NCBI RefSeq assembly: GCF_917563925.1 | Contig: NZ_CAKJTJ010000014.1 | Location: 30,021-94,020, forward strand | Reading direction: 5' to 3' | Length of the DNA stretch: 64,000 nt | From: Sutcliffiella rhizosphaerae | Lineage (GTDB): Bacteria; Bacillota; Bacilli; Bacillales; Bacillaceae_I | In this document: positions 54,753-63,794 of the stretch, piece by piece | Position numbering within the stretch: position 1 is the stretch's first letter | Layout of the letters: the number at the start of each line of letters is the position of its first letter | Notes under the pieces: generated by a model | What the model was told of the DNA's origin: nothing | The model's database searches: none | What the model saw: only the letters and a program-made list of their open reading frames with translations | Program-made: the position numbers and the translations under genes

Positions 54753-55172
54753 CTATTCCCCTGTATTTTTATACTGCATTATTCTTTCAGCTATTTCATC
54801 ACGAACACGTTGAAAAAATGCCCATTTTTCTTCCTCTGTACCCTCGGCTTTTGCAGGGTCATCAAATCCCCAGTGCACACGATTTACATGTGGGGGAGTT
54901 ACTGGACAGTGATCTGCTGCATGACCACAAAGTGTTACGACTAGATCCGCCCGAAGGAGAATATCAGTATCAATTGTATCAGATGTTTGGTTAGCAATAT
55001 CTACCCAAACTTCTTTCATCGCTTTTACAGCGTTTGGATTGAGACCATGTGCTTCTAATCCAGCACTTTTCACTTCCCATTCCTCTCCTAAGTGCACTTT
55101 CGCCCACCCTTCTGCCATTTGGCTTCTGCAAGAATTACCTGTACATAGAAAATAAATCACTTTTTTTGACAT
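54753..55172 (-). CDS. arsC: Thioredoxin-coupled arsenate reductase
   Basis: Reduces arsenate to arsenite in the cytosol. 139 residues from ATG 55172 (AAAGGAG upstream). LMW-phosphatase fold with P-loop CTGNSCRS (Cys10, Cys15) and the resolving pair Cys82/Cys89 in [10 protein letters not shown]: exactly the S. aureus/B. subtilis ArsC residues. Third gene of arsR-arsB-arsC; electrons from thioredoxin. Confidence 0.96.
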   Translation of the reverse strand: MSKKVIYFLCTGNSCRSQMAEGWAKVHLGEEWEVKSAGLEAHGLNPNAVKAMKEVWVDIANQTSDTIDTDILLRADLVVTLCGHAADHCPVTPPHVNRVHWGFDDPAKAEGTEEEKWAFFQRVRDEIAERIMQYKNTGE

Positions 55173-55192
55173 AGATGTACACTCCTTTATGT

Positions 55193-56491
55193 TTAGTGAA
55201 TAATAAGTAACCACATATACAAGCCAACTAATGTAATAAATAAGGTTGGTATAGTTAAAATAATTCCTACTTTAAAGTAGGTTCCCCATGAAATCTTTAC
55301 TCCTTTTAACGATAGAACATGTAACCAAAGCAAGGTGGCTAGTGAACCGATTGGGGTTATTTTTGGACCTAAATCAGATCCAATTACATTTGCGTAAATC
55401 AATGCCTCCCGAGTTATTCCAACTGTATTCGTATCCGCAATGGCCAATGCATCAATCATAACAGTTGGCATGTTATTCATGACAGAGGATAGTATCGCTG
55501 CAATAAATCCCATCCCCATCACTGCTGGGAATAGCCCTTGGTCTGCCGTCCATTGAATGACATCTGTTAATACATTCGTAAGCCCGACATTTCGCAAACC
55601 ATAAACAACTACGTACATACCAATAGAGAAGAAAACAATAGCCCAAGGTGCACCTTTTACAACTGCTCTTGTATTTACAGCCGGACTTTTTCTTGCCATC
55701 GACAGAAAGACGATAGTCACGATGATGGCTACGAATGATACTGGGATACCAACAAATTCACTTCCAAAATAACCAACTAGCAATACCGCTAAGATCCACC
55801 AGGATAACTGAAACATCTTATCGTCCCGAATAGCCTCTCGTGGCTTTTTCAATTCAGACAGATCATACGTCTTAGGAATACTTTTTCTAAAGAAAAGATA
55901 TAAAACTAAAATACTTGCAAAAAGTGAAAAAAAGTTAGGAACAATCATTCTGGATGCATACTCGACAAAACCAATTCCAAAAAAGTCAGCAGATACAATA
56001 TTCACAAGATTACTGACTACAAGAGGAAGTGAAGTAGAATCGGCAATAAATCCACTTGCCATAATAAATGGAAAAACCATCTTCTCATTAAAGTTCAAAT
56101 TACGAACCATGGCTAGTACAATAGGAGTCAAAATTAGTGCTGCACCATCATTGGCAAAGAAAGCAGCAACAATTGCTCCTAACAAGGAAACGTACACAAA
56201 CATCCGGACTCCATTACCTTTGGCAGCCCTCGCCATATGTAAGGCAGACCATTCAAAAAATCCAATTTCATCTAATATTAACGAAATAATAATAATAGCA
56301 ATAAACGTTAAGGTCGCATTCCAAACGATAGATGTTACATCTACTACATCATTCCAGCCTACAACCCCAACCAATAACGCAAGAATGGCTCCACCACAGG
56401 CTGACCAACCGATCGATAGCCCTTTGGGTTGCCAGATGACGAGTGTGAGCGTTCCCAAAAAAATAAGGGATGCGAAAACAATTGAAACCAA
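55193..56491 (-). CDS. arsB: Arsenite efflux permease ArsB
   Basis: 432 residues, TTG start with AAGGAGAG 7 nt upstream. About 12 helices, ArsB/NhaD-type, with [18 protein letters not shown] and [20 protein letters not shown]. Exports arsenite and antimonite driven by the membrane potential. The start lies 13 bp after arsR; arsC starts 20 bp after its stop. Confidence 0.92.
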   Translation of the reverse strand: MVSIVFASLIFLGTLTLVIWQPKGLSIGWSACGGAILALLVGVVGWNDVVDVTSIVWNATLTFIAIIIISLILDEIGFFEWSALHMARAAKGNGVRMFVYVSLLGAIVAAFFANDGAALILTPIVLAMVRNLNFNEKMVFPFIMASGFIADSTSLPLVVSNLVNIVSADFFGIGFVEYASRMIVPNFFSLFASILVLYLFFRKSIPKTYDLSELKKPREAIRDDKMFQLSWWILAVLLVGYFGSEFVGIPVSFVAIIVTIVFLSMARKSPAVNTRAVVKGAPWAIVFFSIGMYVVVYGLRNVGLTNVLTDVIQWTADQGLFPAVMGMGFIAAILSSVMNNMPTVMIDALAIADTNTVGITREALIYANVIGSDLGPKITPIGSLATLLWLHVLSLKGVKISWGTYFKVGIILTIPTLFITLVGLYMWLLIIH

Positions 56492-56504
56492 TACCTATCT
56501 CTCC

Positions 56505-56849
56505 TTAATGACATGAAATACGTAATCCTCTTTTTTCTAATTCTTGTAGCTTTTCATCCTGTGTTGGTAAATGTTCCAACAGGCTATGTACGAGAGGGTA
56601 ATAGTCGCTTTTTTTATTCAAGTGATAAAAAATCCAATGTCCTTTTCTCGTTTCTCTAACGAGGCCAACATCTTTCAATTTTTTTACATGTTGACTAATA
56701 GCAGGTTGACTTACTTGAAAAATCTCCACAAATTCACACACACAGCAGTCATGAGTATTCAAGATTTTCACCATAGACAAGCGTGTTTTATCTCCTAACA
56801 ATTTCACAATGATGGCTGCATTCTCTAAAGGAATAACGGAGCCTGTCAT
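56505..56849 (-). CDS. arsR: ArsR-family arsenic-responsive repressor
   Basis: 114 residues. Winged helix with metal site CCVCEF (Cys35, Cys36, Cys38) in the recognition helix region; recognition helix QVSQPAISQHVKKL. Binds arsenite and releases DNA. RBS GGAGGTG. First gene of arsRBC; operator-like repeats lie directly upstream. Confidence 0.95.
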   Translation of the reverse strand: MTGSVIPLENAAIIVKLLGDKTRLSMVKILNTHDCCVCEFVEIFQVSQPAISQHVKKLKDVGLVRETRKGHWIFYHLNKKSDYYPLVHSLLEHLPTQDEKLQELEKRGLRISCH

Positions 56850-56877
56850 TCAAACACCTCCATTCATTATATATATA

Positions 56878-56925
56878 ACAATTCACTTATATAATAATTG
56901 ACTTATATAATAATGCACTTATATA
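56878..56925 (-). promoter_or_regulatory. Three tandem 16-bp repeats upstream of arsR
   Basis: On the minus strand TATATAAGTGCATTAT, TATATAAGTCAATTAT and TATATAAGTGAATTGT follow each other at an exact 16-bp period, ending about 28 bp before the arsR start. Each contains TATATAAGTNNATT, so this is likely a multi-site ArsR operator. Binding is inferred. Confidence 0.65.
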
Positions 56926-56991
56926 TAATTTGCAAGGGGGGAAAAAAATACCAGGACTCCTTAGGAAGAGAACCTGGTATCATAGATAATG

Positions 56992-57230
56992 TTAGTTATT
57001 GCAACAGGAACTTGCTGCAGACGCTGGGGCTTGAGTGGAGTGGATATCCGTATCTGCTTTCGTATAGAAGAATTCCCACTCGTTTCCGTTAGGATCCGTT
57101 ACCCAGAATTTATCTTGCACAGCATAGCAACATGTAGTATCCATTTCATCTCTTGCAAAGAAGCCTTCTTTTTCTAGTCTTTCCTTATGCTTTAACACGT
57201 CTTCGGATGTTTCTATTTGAAAACCAAATT
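56992..57230 (-). pseudogene. 3' fragment of an ArsI/CadI-like gene
   Basis: From about 57230 the frame reads FGFQIETSEDVLKHKERLEK then DEMDTTCCYAVQDKFWVTDP and NGNEWEFFYTKADTD, ending CCNN. TTCCYAVQDKFWVTDPNGN is the C-terminal half of ArsI/CadI vicinal-oxygen-chelate enzymes, which break C-As bonds. The N-terminal half, with the first metal ligands, is missing: the fragment joins directly to a kinase remnant. Confidence 0.82.
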
Positions 57231-57337
57231 AAATCACCTTCAATATAAGCACTATGGTCAAACTGTTCAGCAAAATCCTTTGAAGTTGTGGATTTACCTA
57301 CTCCTGCTGGTCCAGATATAATATAAATTTTATTCAT
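57185..57337 (-). pseudogene. 5' fragment of a P-loop kinase gene fused to arsI remnant
   Basis: ATG 57337 (GGGTGGAAATA ahead). MNKIYIISGPAGVGKSTTSK with Walker A GPAGVGKST, then DFAEQFDHSAYIEGDLI, after which the sequence switches to the arsI fragment in another frame and stops after 50 codons. Intact relatives (AAA_17/gluconate-kinase-like) are about 180 residues. Confidence 0.82.
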
Positions 57338-57410
57338 TATTTCCACCCACTTTTTATATGTACATATGTAATTCAATGATAAAACCTTGAAGTCCTTCTT
57401 AACAAGCCTT

Positions 57411-57481
57411 CCTCCATTAAATGGCCCTAAAATGAAAAATAGGCACGAATCCTTGTTCCAGGATCGCGCCAGATTGTTGAA
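57411..57481. repeat. Dispersed hairpin repeat, copy C
   Basis: CCATTAAATGGCCCTAAAAT then GGCACGAATCCTTGTTCCAG and GATCGCGCCAGATTGTTGAA. Forms CGAATCCT/AGGATCG stem. Confidence 0.75.
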
Positions 57482-57667
57482 GATTATAATTATTTATTGG
57501 ACAGCTGTTCTTAAGATTGTATAGTTTTCACTATCTGAAAATCTATCCCCATAGCTTCTCCTGATCACCTATAGGCATTTATGCAAAAAGCTAACTTTTT
57601 TCAATTAAACTCCCAAATTCAAGTTAAGGTTCCGATTGTAGAAAAGGATATCGAACAGACTTAAAAA

Positions 57668-57698
57668 AGAGGTGGACCAAGCTAACAGGCCCACCTCT
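57668..57698 (-). terminator. Terminator of the sigma/anti-sigma operon
   Basis: Perfect 8-bp stem AGAGGTGG / CCACCTCT, 15-nt loop, then T-rich TTTTTTAA on the minus strand. Confidence 0.85.
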
Positions 57699-57702
57699 CT
57701 CT

Positions 57703-59010
57703 TTATTTTACTTTTATTTTATCCTCTCCTTTGATCCATTGAGGATAAAACGCAAGTTCAATTGTAATCGGGTTTTGAGCAGGCTTTAATACAGGCAGTT
57801 TCATGCCAATTCTGTTCACGCCATTGTCATAGTCATAATAGGCACTCATTGATGTCTTGGATATTTCATTCCCTTGTGCATCTATCACTTCACTGAAGAT
57901 AAAATAATTGAATTCTTTTTCGGTGTGCAAATCAAATGACAGTTCACCATGCTCTTTACGAACATTGTCTAGATTACTGCCAACAGGCTGTTTCAGGATC
58001 TCAAGTTTTTCTGTATCCACTATAATTGTTGTTTCATCTTTTTCAATGGCTTGAGCCTTGTTTAAGACAAGATACAACTCTTTAGGCTCCTTAAAGTAGT
58101 TGCTTTGCAAATAGATTTCCTGTTCAGAATCTATATCCCCTGACTTCGTTATCCCGTTTAAAATCTTCCCCCATACTTCATTGTTCTCATCGACAAGACG
58201 CAGATCATCCAATTGAAGAATCTGCTTTTTATTATTTGGATCCATCTCCAAATGAACAACTGCCCTAAGAGGATAGATGGTGACTTTTTCAACATTAATT
58301 TTTTCACTTTCTAATTCTAAAGTTTGATGAACTGGATATTCTTTTTTAGCTTTATAATCATTAAGAGTAAACGGTAGAGAGAATTGCTTTCCTTTCACCT
58401 TTATATCCACCACATACTCTTTAGTTGTCAGTGGCGCTTGAAAGAAAAACTCAATTGTACCATTGAAAGAATTCTTCCTGTCATCTGAATGATAGGGTTG
58501 CCCATAGGAGATAGTTTTTCCATCAAGAGGAGTACCATTATGAGCTTTAATTTCCACTTCATCCATCATAATCTCTTTAATTTTCTTGTCTGATTCCAAT
58601 GTATAAAAAAGGACGATTCCCATTTCATCGGATATGGCTCCATCAATCGTTACTTGCAAGCTGTCATTCTTATCATACACACCAATATCCTGATAGTATT
58701 GATGTTCAACTGCAGCAACCCTTCCTTTATCATCTCTAATCATCTCGACAATTTTTTCCATGCCGGGAATACTGGAAATATAGCTTGCAAAAGCAGGTGA
58801 AACTCGAATCGTAGAAAACAACCCTATGATTAAAAGTGCTACAACAAGTAAGCTTGAGAAACCATTCTTTTTTCTATAAAGCTTTTTTTCTTCTGCTTTC
58901 GCTCTGTTGAAACCTGTTATGATTGCTTTATCCAGAGAATCGAGTGAAACAGGGGTGTTTTCATACTCCTGTTTTAAATGATTCAATTGTACCTCTTCCC
59001 TTTTAAACAT
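57703..59010 (-). CDS. DUF4179 transmembrane anti-sigma-like protein
   Basis: 435 residues from ATG 59010 (AAAGGAGAG ahead). Cytosolic N-terminus (residues 1-50), one transmembrane helix (SSLLVVALLIIGLFSTIRV, ~55-75), large extracytoplasmic DUF4179 domain with FASYISSIPGMEKIVEMI. It is adjacent to and overlaps a sigma factor gene by 8 nt, the usual arrangement for a cognate anti-sigma factor. The signal sensed is unknown. Confidence 0.88.
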   Translation of the reverse strand: MFKREEVQLNHLKQEYENTPVSLDSLDKAIITGFNRAKAEEKKLYRKKNGFSSLLVVALLIIGLFSTIRVSPAFASYISSIPGMEKIVEMIRDDKGRVAAVEHQYYQDIGVYDKNDSLQVTIDGAISDEMGIVLFYTLESDKKIKEIMMDEVEIKAHNGTPLDGKTISYGQPYHSDDRKNSFNGTIEFFFQAPLTTKEYVVDIKVKGKQFSLPFTLNDYKAKKEYPVHQTLELESEKINVEKVTIYPLRAVVHLEMDPNNKKQILQLDDLRLVDENNEVWGKILNGITKSGDIDSEQEIYLQSNYFKEPKELYLVLNKAQAIEKDETTIIVDTEKLEILKQPVGSNLDNVRKEHGELSFDLHTEKEFNYFIFSEVIDAQGNEISKTSMSAYYDYDNGVNRIGMKLPVLKPAQNPITIELAFYPQWIKGEDKIKVK

Positions 59011-59524
59011 TGAGGTTCTCTCCTTTCTCCTCGAGTTTTTCACGTAACTCTTTCAGTGCTTTATTCAACCACGTTTTTACCGTTCCCTCTGGGCATTGCA
59101 TCGAATCGGCTATATCCTTTATCTTCAGATCATGGAAATATTTTAAGGTCAGGATTTCTCGTGACCGTTCATCTAGGCTGAGCATCGCATCTTTTATTTC
59201 TAACTTATTATGATTCTCTGAAACACCATGCGACTTTAAAAGCTCATCATCAAGGAGAACTATTTTCTTCTTTTTCAGCTGATCATTACAATAGTTGATC
59301 ATAATCCGGATGAGCCATGTTTTAAAATAAAAAGATTCTTTTACTGTCCGAATGCCTTTGTATGCACGATATGTGACTTCCTGAACAGCCTCTATCGCCT
59401 CCTGATCGTTCCTTAAAAAAGACATTGCTGTTTTATATAAATCGATTTTAAACAGCTGGATGAGCTGCAAAAATGAATCATCATCGCCTTTAATGGCTTT
59501 TCTGGCTAATTTTTCAATCTCCAA
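59003..59524 (-). CDS. ECF-type RNA polymerase sigma factor
   Basis: 173 residues, TTG start with AGGAGGAAAGAAT ahead. Sigma region 2 (AMSFLRNDQEAIEAVQEVTY, FYFKTWLIRIMINYCNDQLK), region 4 (SREILTLKYFHDLKIKDIAD, CPEGTVKTWLNKALKEL). Initiates transcription with core RNA polymerase when released by its anti-sigma partner (57703). Autoregulated promoter not identified. Confidence 0.93.
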   Translation of the reverse strand: MEIEKLARKAIKGDDDSFLQLIQLFKIDLYKTAMSFLRNDQEAIEAVQEVTYRAYKGIRTVKESFYFKTWLIRIMINYCNDQLKKKKIVLLDDELLKSHGVSENHNKLEIKDAMLSLDERSREILTLKYFHDLKIKDIADSMQCPEGTVKTWLNKALKELREKLEEKGENLNV

Positions 59525-59636
59525 ATTCTTTCCTCCTAACCCATACCTATATATTAGACTGTGAAGAATAGAAAAAGTTTTTATATTCTAATAAAATTTA
59601 TCCCATAATTTTTAGACGAATTTTTGTTGTTATTAT

Positions 59637-59695
59637 TTGTTCAATATAAAAATGCATTTCTTCTAATTGAAGAAACGCGCCCAATTGCTAAACAT
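59637..59695. repeat. Dispersed hairpin repeat, copy D
   Basis: TTCAATATAAAAATGCATTT then CTTCTAATTGAAGAAACGCG then CCCAATTGCTAAACATT. Clear stem GCATTTCTTC / GAAGAAACGC around TAATT. Confidence 0.8.
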
Positions 59696-59980
59696 TCCAC
59701 CTCCTTTTTGGGCTTTATGTATTTACTTCCTTCTGCATATATTCTTATCACTATCCATCCTCGCACTCTTAAAATTCCATGTACCTGTAATAATTGAAAT
59801 GAATACAAAGTTCATGAAAGCTGTGCTCTAAACAATTCAACTATTAGACCATTTAGAAAAATAGAAATAGAAAAGATTATTTGATTTAATGTCGCACATG
59901 AAGCAATAAAAGAGGGTAATTCTTCTTTTCTATTTCCTGTTGAATATAGTTTGTTTCCATGCACTTTTCAATAACGATAG

Positions 59981-60014
59981 AAAAGAGTATTAGCAAATTC
60001 GCTAATACTCTTTT
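59981..60014 (-). terminator. Terminator of the HEPN-motif gene
   Basis: Perfect 14-bp stem AAAAGAGTATTAGC / GCTAATACTCTTTT, 6-nt loop. Confidence 0.92.
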
Positions 60015-60054
60015 TGTCCTTAAAATTCTTGTTCAACTAAGAATGTTACTCTTC

Positions 60055-61143
60055 TTATTGGTACGTTTTAGGGGTACTCATTGTTTCATCGACTTTCTCT
60101 ATTAGTTTCTGATTTATTCCGAGTTTCCCTATAACTATTTCTTCAGATAATACATTTTTTGCGACATACCCGTCGAGCAATAACGATGCAAAGCATTGTG
60201 CATATACGGCTTGTTTTCTTTCAACTTCAAAAGGTATCGTTCCATAACTATGGGCAGCTGCATTTCTAAGACTAAATAGTTTATAGTAGAAATCTATATA
60301 TGTAGTTTCACCTTTTGTGAAAATATCATCTGGATTTATTCCAATTTGGTTTATCCATTTTTTTTTATGCTCTAAAAAACGGTTTCGACTTTCTTTATTA
60401 GGCGGTTTTCCAATTAACGCTTCCACACACCTACAAGCCTGTAAAATTGCTGCCTCATATTCTGATATCACATTTGCTTGCTCCCAAGATTTTGGTTCAT
60501 GACTTGTGTGCTTTTTATACGGAAATCTATCTAGCTCACATATTAAACAACAATAATGTGTCTTCATTGATGAAAAAAAGTTACTCAGAGCAGTATATGC
60601 CTTATCATCACGTAAAAGCAGTTCTATAATTGGAGAGATATAAGATAAATCAGTAAGCTTTATAATATTCCCATTCAGCAAACTATGTCTATCGTAATCA
60701 CTACAATCATATATTTCCTGCTCTGATATTGATTTATTTGAATCAAAGTAATAGCACCATTTATATTCCATATCAATAGTGTGTTCAAAGTCTCTAGAGT
60801 AAGAATATGCTAGTTGAATAACTGTTCCAATGTTCTTCCAGAAATTCTTATCCTTTACATTATCTGAGACCCTTGAGACTAATGCAGTATATGTATCTTT
60901 TGTATGTGTCCATACGAATAATTCCTCGTCACCACATTTCATTAACGGAACGAAATCGTATTCTTTAGGTTTAAAACTATTTTCGAATTTAATTCCTTTT
61001 ATAAAAGCATGATTACATACTTTATTTGGTATATCAGTTGGATAGTATTCGACCAAATATGCTTGACGTTTTCTATACATTTCATCTAGATCTTTTACTA
61101 AATTACTTAATTCACCATTGTCTTCACTATCAACTCTTTTCAT
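60055..61143 (-). CDS. Unknown protein with C-terminal HEPN-like R-x4-H motif
   Basis: 362 residues from ATG 61143 (AAGAGGTG ahead). No membrane part. Middle region has paired cysteines (HYCCLICELDRFPYKKH) and the C-terminal ~130 residues are helical with ILQACRCVEALIG and FYYKLFSLRNAAAHSYG; Arg293-x4-His298 is the hallmark of HEPN nucleases. The first helix contains an Arg/Glu-rich face. Many HEPN proteins act in defence or toxin systems (for instance ApeA); no antitoxin or partner is next door, so any such role is a guess. Single-gene unit. Confidence 0.7.
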   Translation of the reverse strand: MKRVDSEDNGELSNLVKDLDEMYRKRQAYLVEYYPTDIPNKVCNHAFIKGIKFENSFKPKEYDFVPLMKCGDEELFVWTHTKDTYTALVSRVSDNVKDKNFWKNIGTVIQLAYSYSRDFEHTIDMEYKWCYYFDSNKSISEQEIYDCSDYDRHSLLNGNIIKLTDLSYISPIIELLLRDDKAYTALSNFFSSMKTHYCCLICELDRFPYKKHTSHEPKSWEQANVISEYEAAILQACRCVEALIGKPPNKESRNRFLEHKKKWINQIGINPDDIFTKGETTYIDFYYKLFSLRNAAAHSYGTIPFEVERKQAVYAQCFASLLLDGYVAKNVLSEEIVIGKLGINQKLIEKVDETMSTPKTYQ

Positions 61144-61466
61144 AAATTCACCTCTTATCAAATAAAACTCCATACTAATTTAATTATCTACAATCTGTCC
61201 CTATTGATAAACATCACTTTTCAACTATAATTCCCTTTACTTTGGAATGTTTTTATTATTTATCATTTTACTTGAAAGAGTCAAACTCCTTGTTCTACTG
61301 GCCCATTACACGAAGATAAACTGCATTGTTAAATAAACTTGCCCGTTTGCCTAATTCCAATTATTTCATAATCTAAAAATTGCTTCAATAAGATATTTTC
61401 TTTGGCCAATATAAAAACGAACGCTGATCCTTGTTCCTCGATCACGCCCGTTTGTTTAATAACACG
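61144..61466. other. Gap between HEPN gene and GNAT gene: copy E
   Basis: The right 120 bp is repeat copy E (61341-61460), which reaches to within 7 bp of the GNAT stop. Nothing else seen. Confidence 0.5.
61341..61460. repeat. Dispersed hairpin repeat, copy E
   Basis: CCAATTATTTCATAATCTAA ... GGCCAATATAAAAACGAACG CTGATCCTTGTTCC...CACGCCCGTTTG. Best match to copy A, around 70% identical by eye. Confidence 0.75.
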
Positions 61467-61922
61467 TTAGCTTTTAAACTTCATAAAGTGACTTGAATTT
61501 GGATAAAGATTTTCCTTTGTAAATCCTAAAGAAGTATAAAAGTTATCAGCCTGTTCCGTATCTGTATGAAGCACCAAAACTTTATAATATCTTTTCGCTT
61601 CGTCAATTATCTTTTTTACCAAAAGGCTTCCTATACCGTTTCTCCTATATTCCTTACTAACATAAAACCTTCTCAGCCTACCAATAGATAGTTCATTTGA
61701 AAATGGGTCTTTATTTAATCCGCCAATAGCAACAAGGACACTTTCTTCATTGAACACTCCAAATAAACCTTCTCCAGAATAATTAAAAGTATTACTGCCA
61801 TTTTTATAATCATTTACTAATCTTTCTATAAAACGAAAACCGTCTGCTTTGCTTTGCTTTACTAAACTATCTAAATCAAAATTCAACAGATTATATATTT
61901 GCGTTACCTCAAATTTTCCCAT
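61467..61922 (-). CDS. GNAT N-acetyltransferase
   Basis: 151 residues, ATG after AAGGGGATATAT. Acetyl-CoA motif RLRRFYVSKEYRRNGIGSLL (R-x-x-G-x-G region) and NFYTSLGF. Substrate unknown. Repeat copies E and F flank it on both sides. Confidence 0.85.
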   Translation of the reverse strand: MGKFEVTQIYNLLNFDLDSLVKQSKADGFRFIERLVNDYKNGSNTFNYSGEGLFGVFNEESVLVAIGGLNKDPFSNELSIGRLRRFYVSKEYRRNGIGSLLVKKIIDEAKRYYKVLVLHTDTEQADNFYTSLGFTKENLYPNSSHFMKFKS

Positions 61923-61966
61923 ATATATCCCCTTGTAAATTACGTAATTCTTGTTAAACGATTCTC

Positions 61967-62064
61967 CCTATTGCTTAATACCAATTATTTCAAAAACAAG
62001 TGATAAACTCAATCTTCTATTTTCTTCAATATAAAAAATCACGCTCAGATATGAACGTGATTTC
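61967..62064. repeat. Dispersed hairpin repeat, copy F
   Basis: CTATTGCTTAATACCAATTA then CTTCAATATAAAAAATCACG then CTCAGATATGAACGTGATTT; own stem AATCACG / CGTGATT. It is next to the recombinase stop codon. Confidence 0.7.
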
Positions 62065-62907
62065 TTAAAAGTATTTGCTGTAGAGATCTTTTCTCAATTT
62101 CCCACTTAGCTGAGCATAAATTCTTGTTGTTTCACTTTTTTCATGGCCAAGTAAGCTTTGTATTACTTCCAGGGGAGCCCCATTGTTGATCATATGCGTT
62201 GCGTAGCTATGCCTTAATTGATGTGGATGAATGTTCTTCTTAATCCCGGCTCCAGACGATATACGCTTAATGATGTATCTTATTAAGTCGATACTCATTC
62301 TTCTCTTAGGTTTCCTTTCGGTTATGAACAAACACGGATCTTGGTCATCTCGCTAATCGAGATATCTCTTTAACCACAAGGAACAACGAGTATTGAAGTA
62401 TACCTCCCGTTCTTTATCTCCTTTTCCATGAACGATGACCGAATTTGATGCAAAATTAATATCATCACGATTAAGTTTAACAACTTCACCAATACGGCAA
62501 CCTGTTGAATAAAAAAATTCAAACAACGCATTCTCCATGGCATTTTGACAGGATTCACGTAGGTGTTCAATTTCAAGTTCGGTTAGGAATTTTGGAATTC
62601 GCTTCCCAAGCTTTGGTTCTTTCAACTTTGCTGCAGGATTCTTTTTTATTAAACCTTCATCGTTTGCCCACTTGAATATTGACCTAATACATCGAACTCT
62701 ATGCCCCAGACTAGATGGTTTTAGATGTGTGCTTCCCTTAATCAGATAAATTTTTAACTGATCTGCGGTCATCTCATTCAGATCAATATTTCCAAAGTAG
62801 CGCAACAACATATTATATTGAAAACAATAGGTTTTTAATGTTAATGGTGAGTACCCCTCTATCATTTTATCAAGCTGGTATTTCTCCCAAACTTGTGACA
62901 ATAACAT
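62065..62907 (-). pseudogene. Tyrosine recombinase interrupted by an amber codon
   Basis: Two ORFs in the same frame separated by one TAG at 62353-62355 (LKRYLD-stop-RDDQDPCLFI). Restored, it is a 280-residue XerC/D-like integrase: N-terminal SAM-like core-binding domain (LKTYCFQYNMLLRYFG), then Arg in GCRIGEVVKL, Lys in HGKGDKER, HQLRH, the second His in LGHEKSETTRIY and the nucleophile Tyr in the same motif. Every catalytic residue is kept, so loss looks recent unless the amber is read through. ATG 62907 with AGGAG about 10 nt ahead. Confidence 0.85.
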
Positions 62908-63038
62908 CCGCTTCACTCTCCTAGTTTATAAAGCAATTAATCTTAGGATTAGTATTGACTAGAAAAGTAGGTTTTATTCAACAATCTAGTAGAATTGATT
63001 ATTTTAGGATAGTTGATATAGATTGGGAAATATATGAA

Positions 63039-63071
63039 AAGGCGCTTTCGTTACTACTGAAAAGCGCTTCG
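63039..63071 (-). terminator. Terminator-like hairpin after GNAT gene
   Basis: AAGGCGCTTTC / GAAAAGCGCTT with 8-nt loop, resembling the inner stem of the dispersed repeat. Confidence 0.65.
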
Positions 63072-63119
63072 TTTGCTTAACATCACGTAGCCTGTTTTCC
63101 GGTATTAATAAGCAAGTGA

Positions 63120-63626
63120 TTATGTAGTAACAGAATAAATATATACCTCTTTACCCCATTTTTGAACGGTCTTTTCAATATTCATACCAATCCGTTCAGC
63201 AACTTTTGTGGATGGAACGTTGTCTACATCAGGTAAAGAAATTATCTTTCTTAATTTCATTTGCTCAAATCCATAATTCTTACAAGCTAACGCAGCTTCG
63301 GTAGCGTACCCGTTTCCCCATGCACTCCTCACGAACAGATAACCAATTTCCATTTCTATTTCACCATCAACCTCTTGAGGGACAAGACCACATTGACCAA
63401 GAAAATCTCCTGTCACCTTATCTTCAACGATCCATAGTCCGACCCCGTATTGGTTATAATTATTTAACGTCCATTCTATCCACTCCATCGTCTGACTTTT
63501 GTCTTTTGTCGATGGGTAATACTTCATCGCCACTGGGTCGGAGAATATTTCCATTAAATTTCCTACATCATCCTTATTCATTTCTCTTAGTGTCAACCTC
63601 TCAGTACTCATGACAGTATTTTTCAT
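63120..63626 (-). CDS. GNAT acetyltransferase, RimJ/RimL type
   Basis: 168 residues, ATG behind GAGGAGG. TERLTLREMNKDDVGNLMEI start and EIGYLFVRSAWGNGYATEAA are the RimJ/RimL-subfamily motifs, with PSTKVAERIGM near the end. Substrate unknown. Confidence 0.88.
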   Translation of the reverse strand: MKNTVMSTERLTLREMNKDDVGNLMEIFSDPVAMKYYPSTKDKSQTMEWIEWTLNNYNQYGVGLWIVEDKVTGDFLGQCGLVPQEVDGEIEMEIGYLFVRSAWGNGYATEAALACKNYGFEQMKLRKIISLPDVDNVPSTKVAERIGMNIEKTVQKWGKEVYIYSVTT

Positions 63627-63647
63627 TTCATCATTGCCTCCTCATTT

Positions 63648-63752
63648 TTACTGCTTTTCTTCAAGAATATGGCCCTTTAACGGAACAACTCTATTATCAC
63701 TCAACAGTTTCTTAATCCATTCTTCCAGTTCAGATGTTCTTTTCTTTTTCAC
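63648..63752 (-). CDS. Possible 34-aa protein or truncated N-terminus
   Basis: GTG start with AAGGGG about 10 nt ahead: VKKKRTSELEEWIKKLLSDN then RVVPLKGHILEEKQ. Composition is protein-like, but the stretch TTAAAGGGCCATATTCTTGAA overlaps the motif seen in repeats B and C, so it may be repeat sequence rather than coding. Confidence 0.3.
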   Translation of the reverse strand: MKKKRTSELEEWIKKLLSDNRVVPLKGHILEEKQ

Positions 63753-63794
63753 TACAAAAACACCCCTTTAGATAACCATATCCAAAGGGGTAAA

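Larger units (their letters stand above)
59525..60054. other. 530-bp gap with repeat D and a terminator
   Basis: AT-rich; repeat copy D at 59637-59695 and the terminator at 59981-60014. No ORF of note. Confidence 0.5.
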
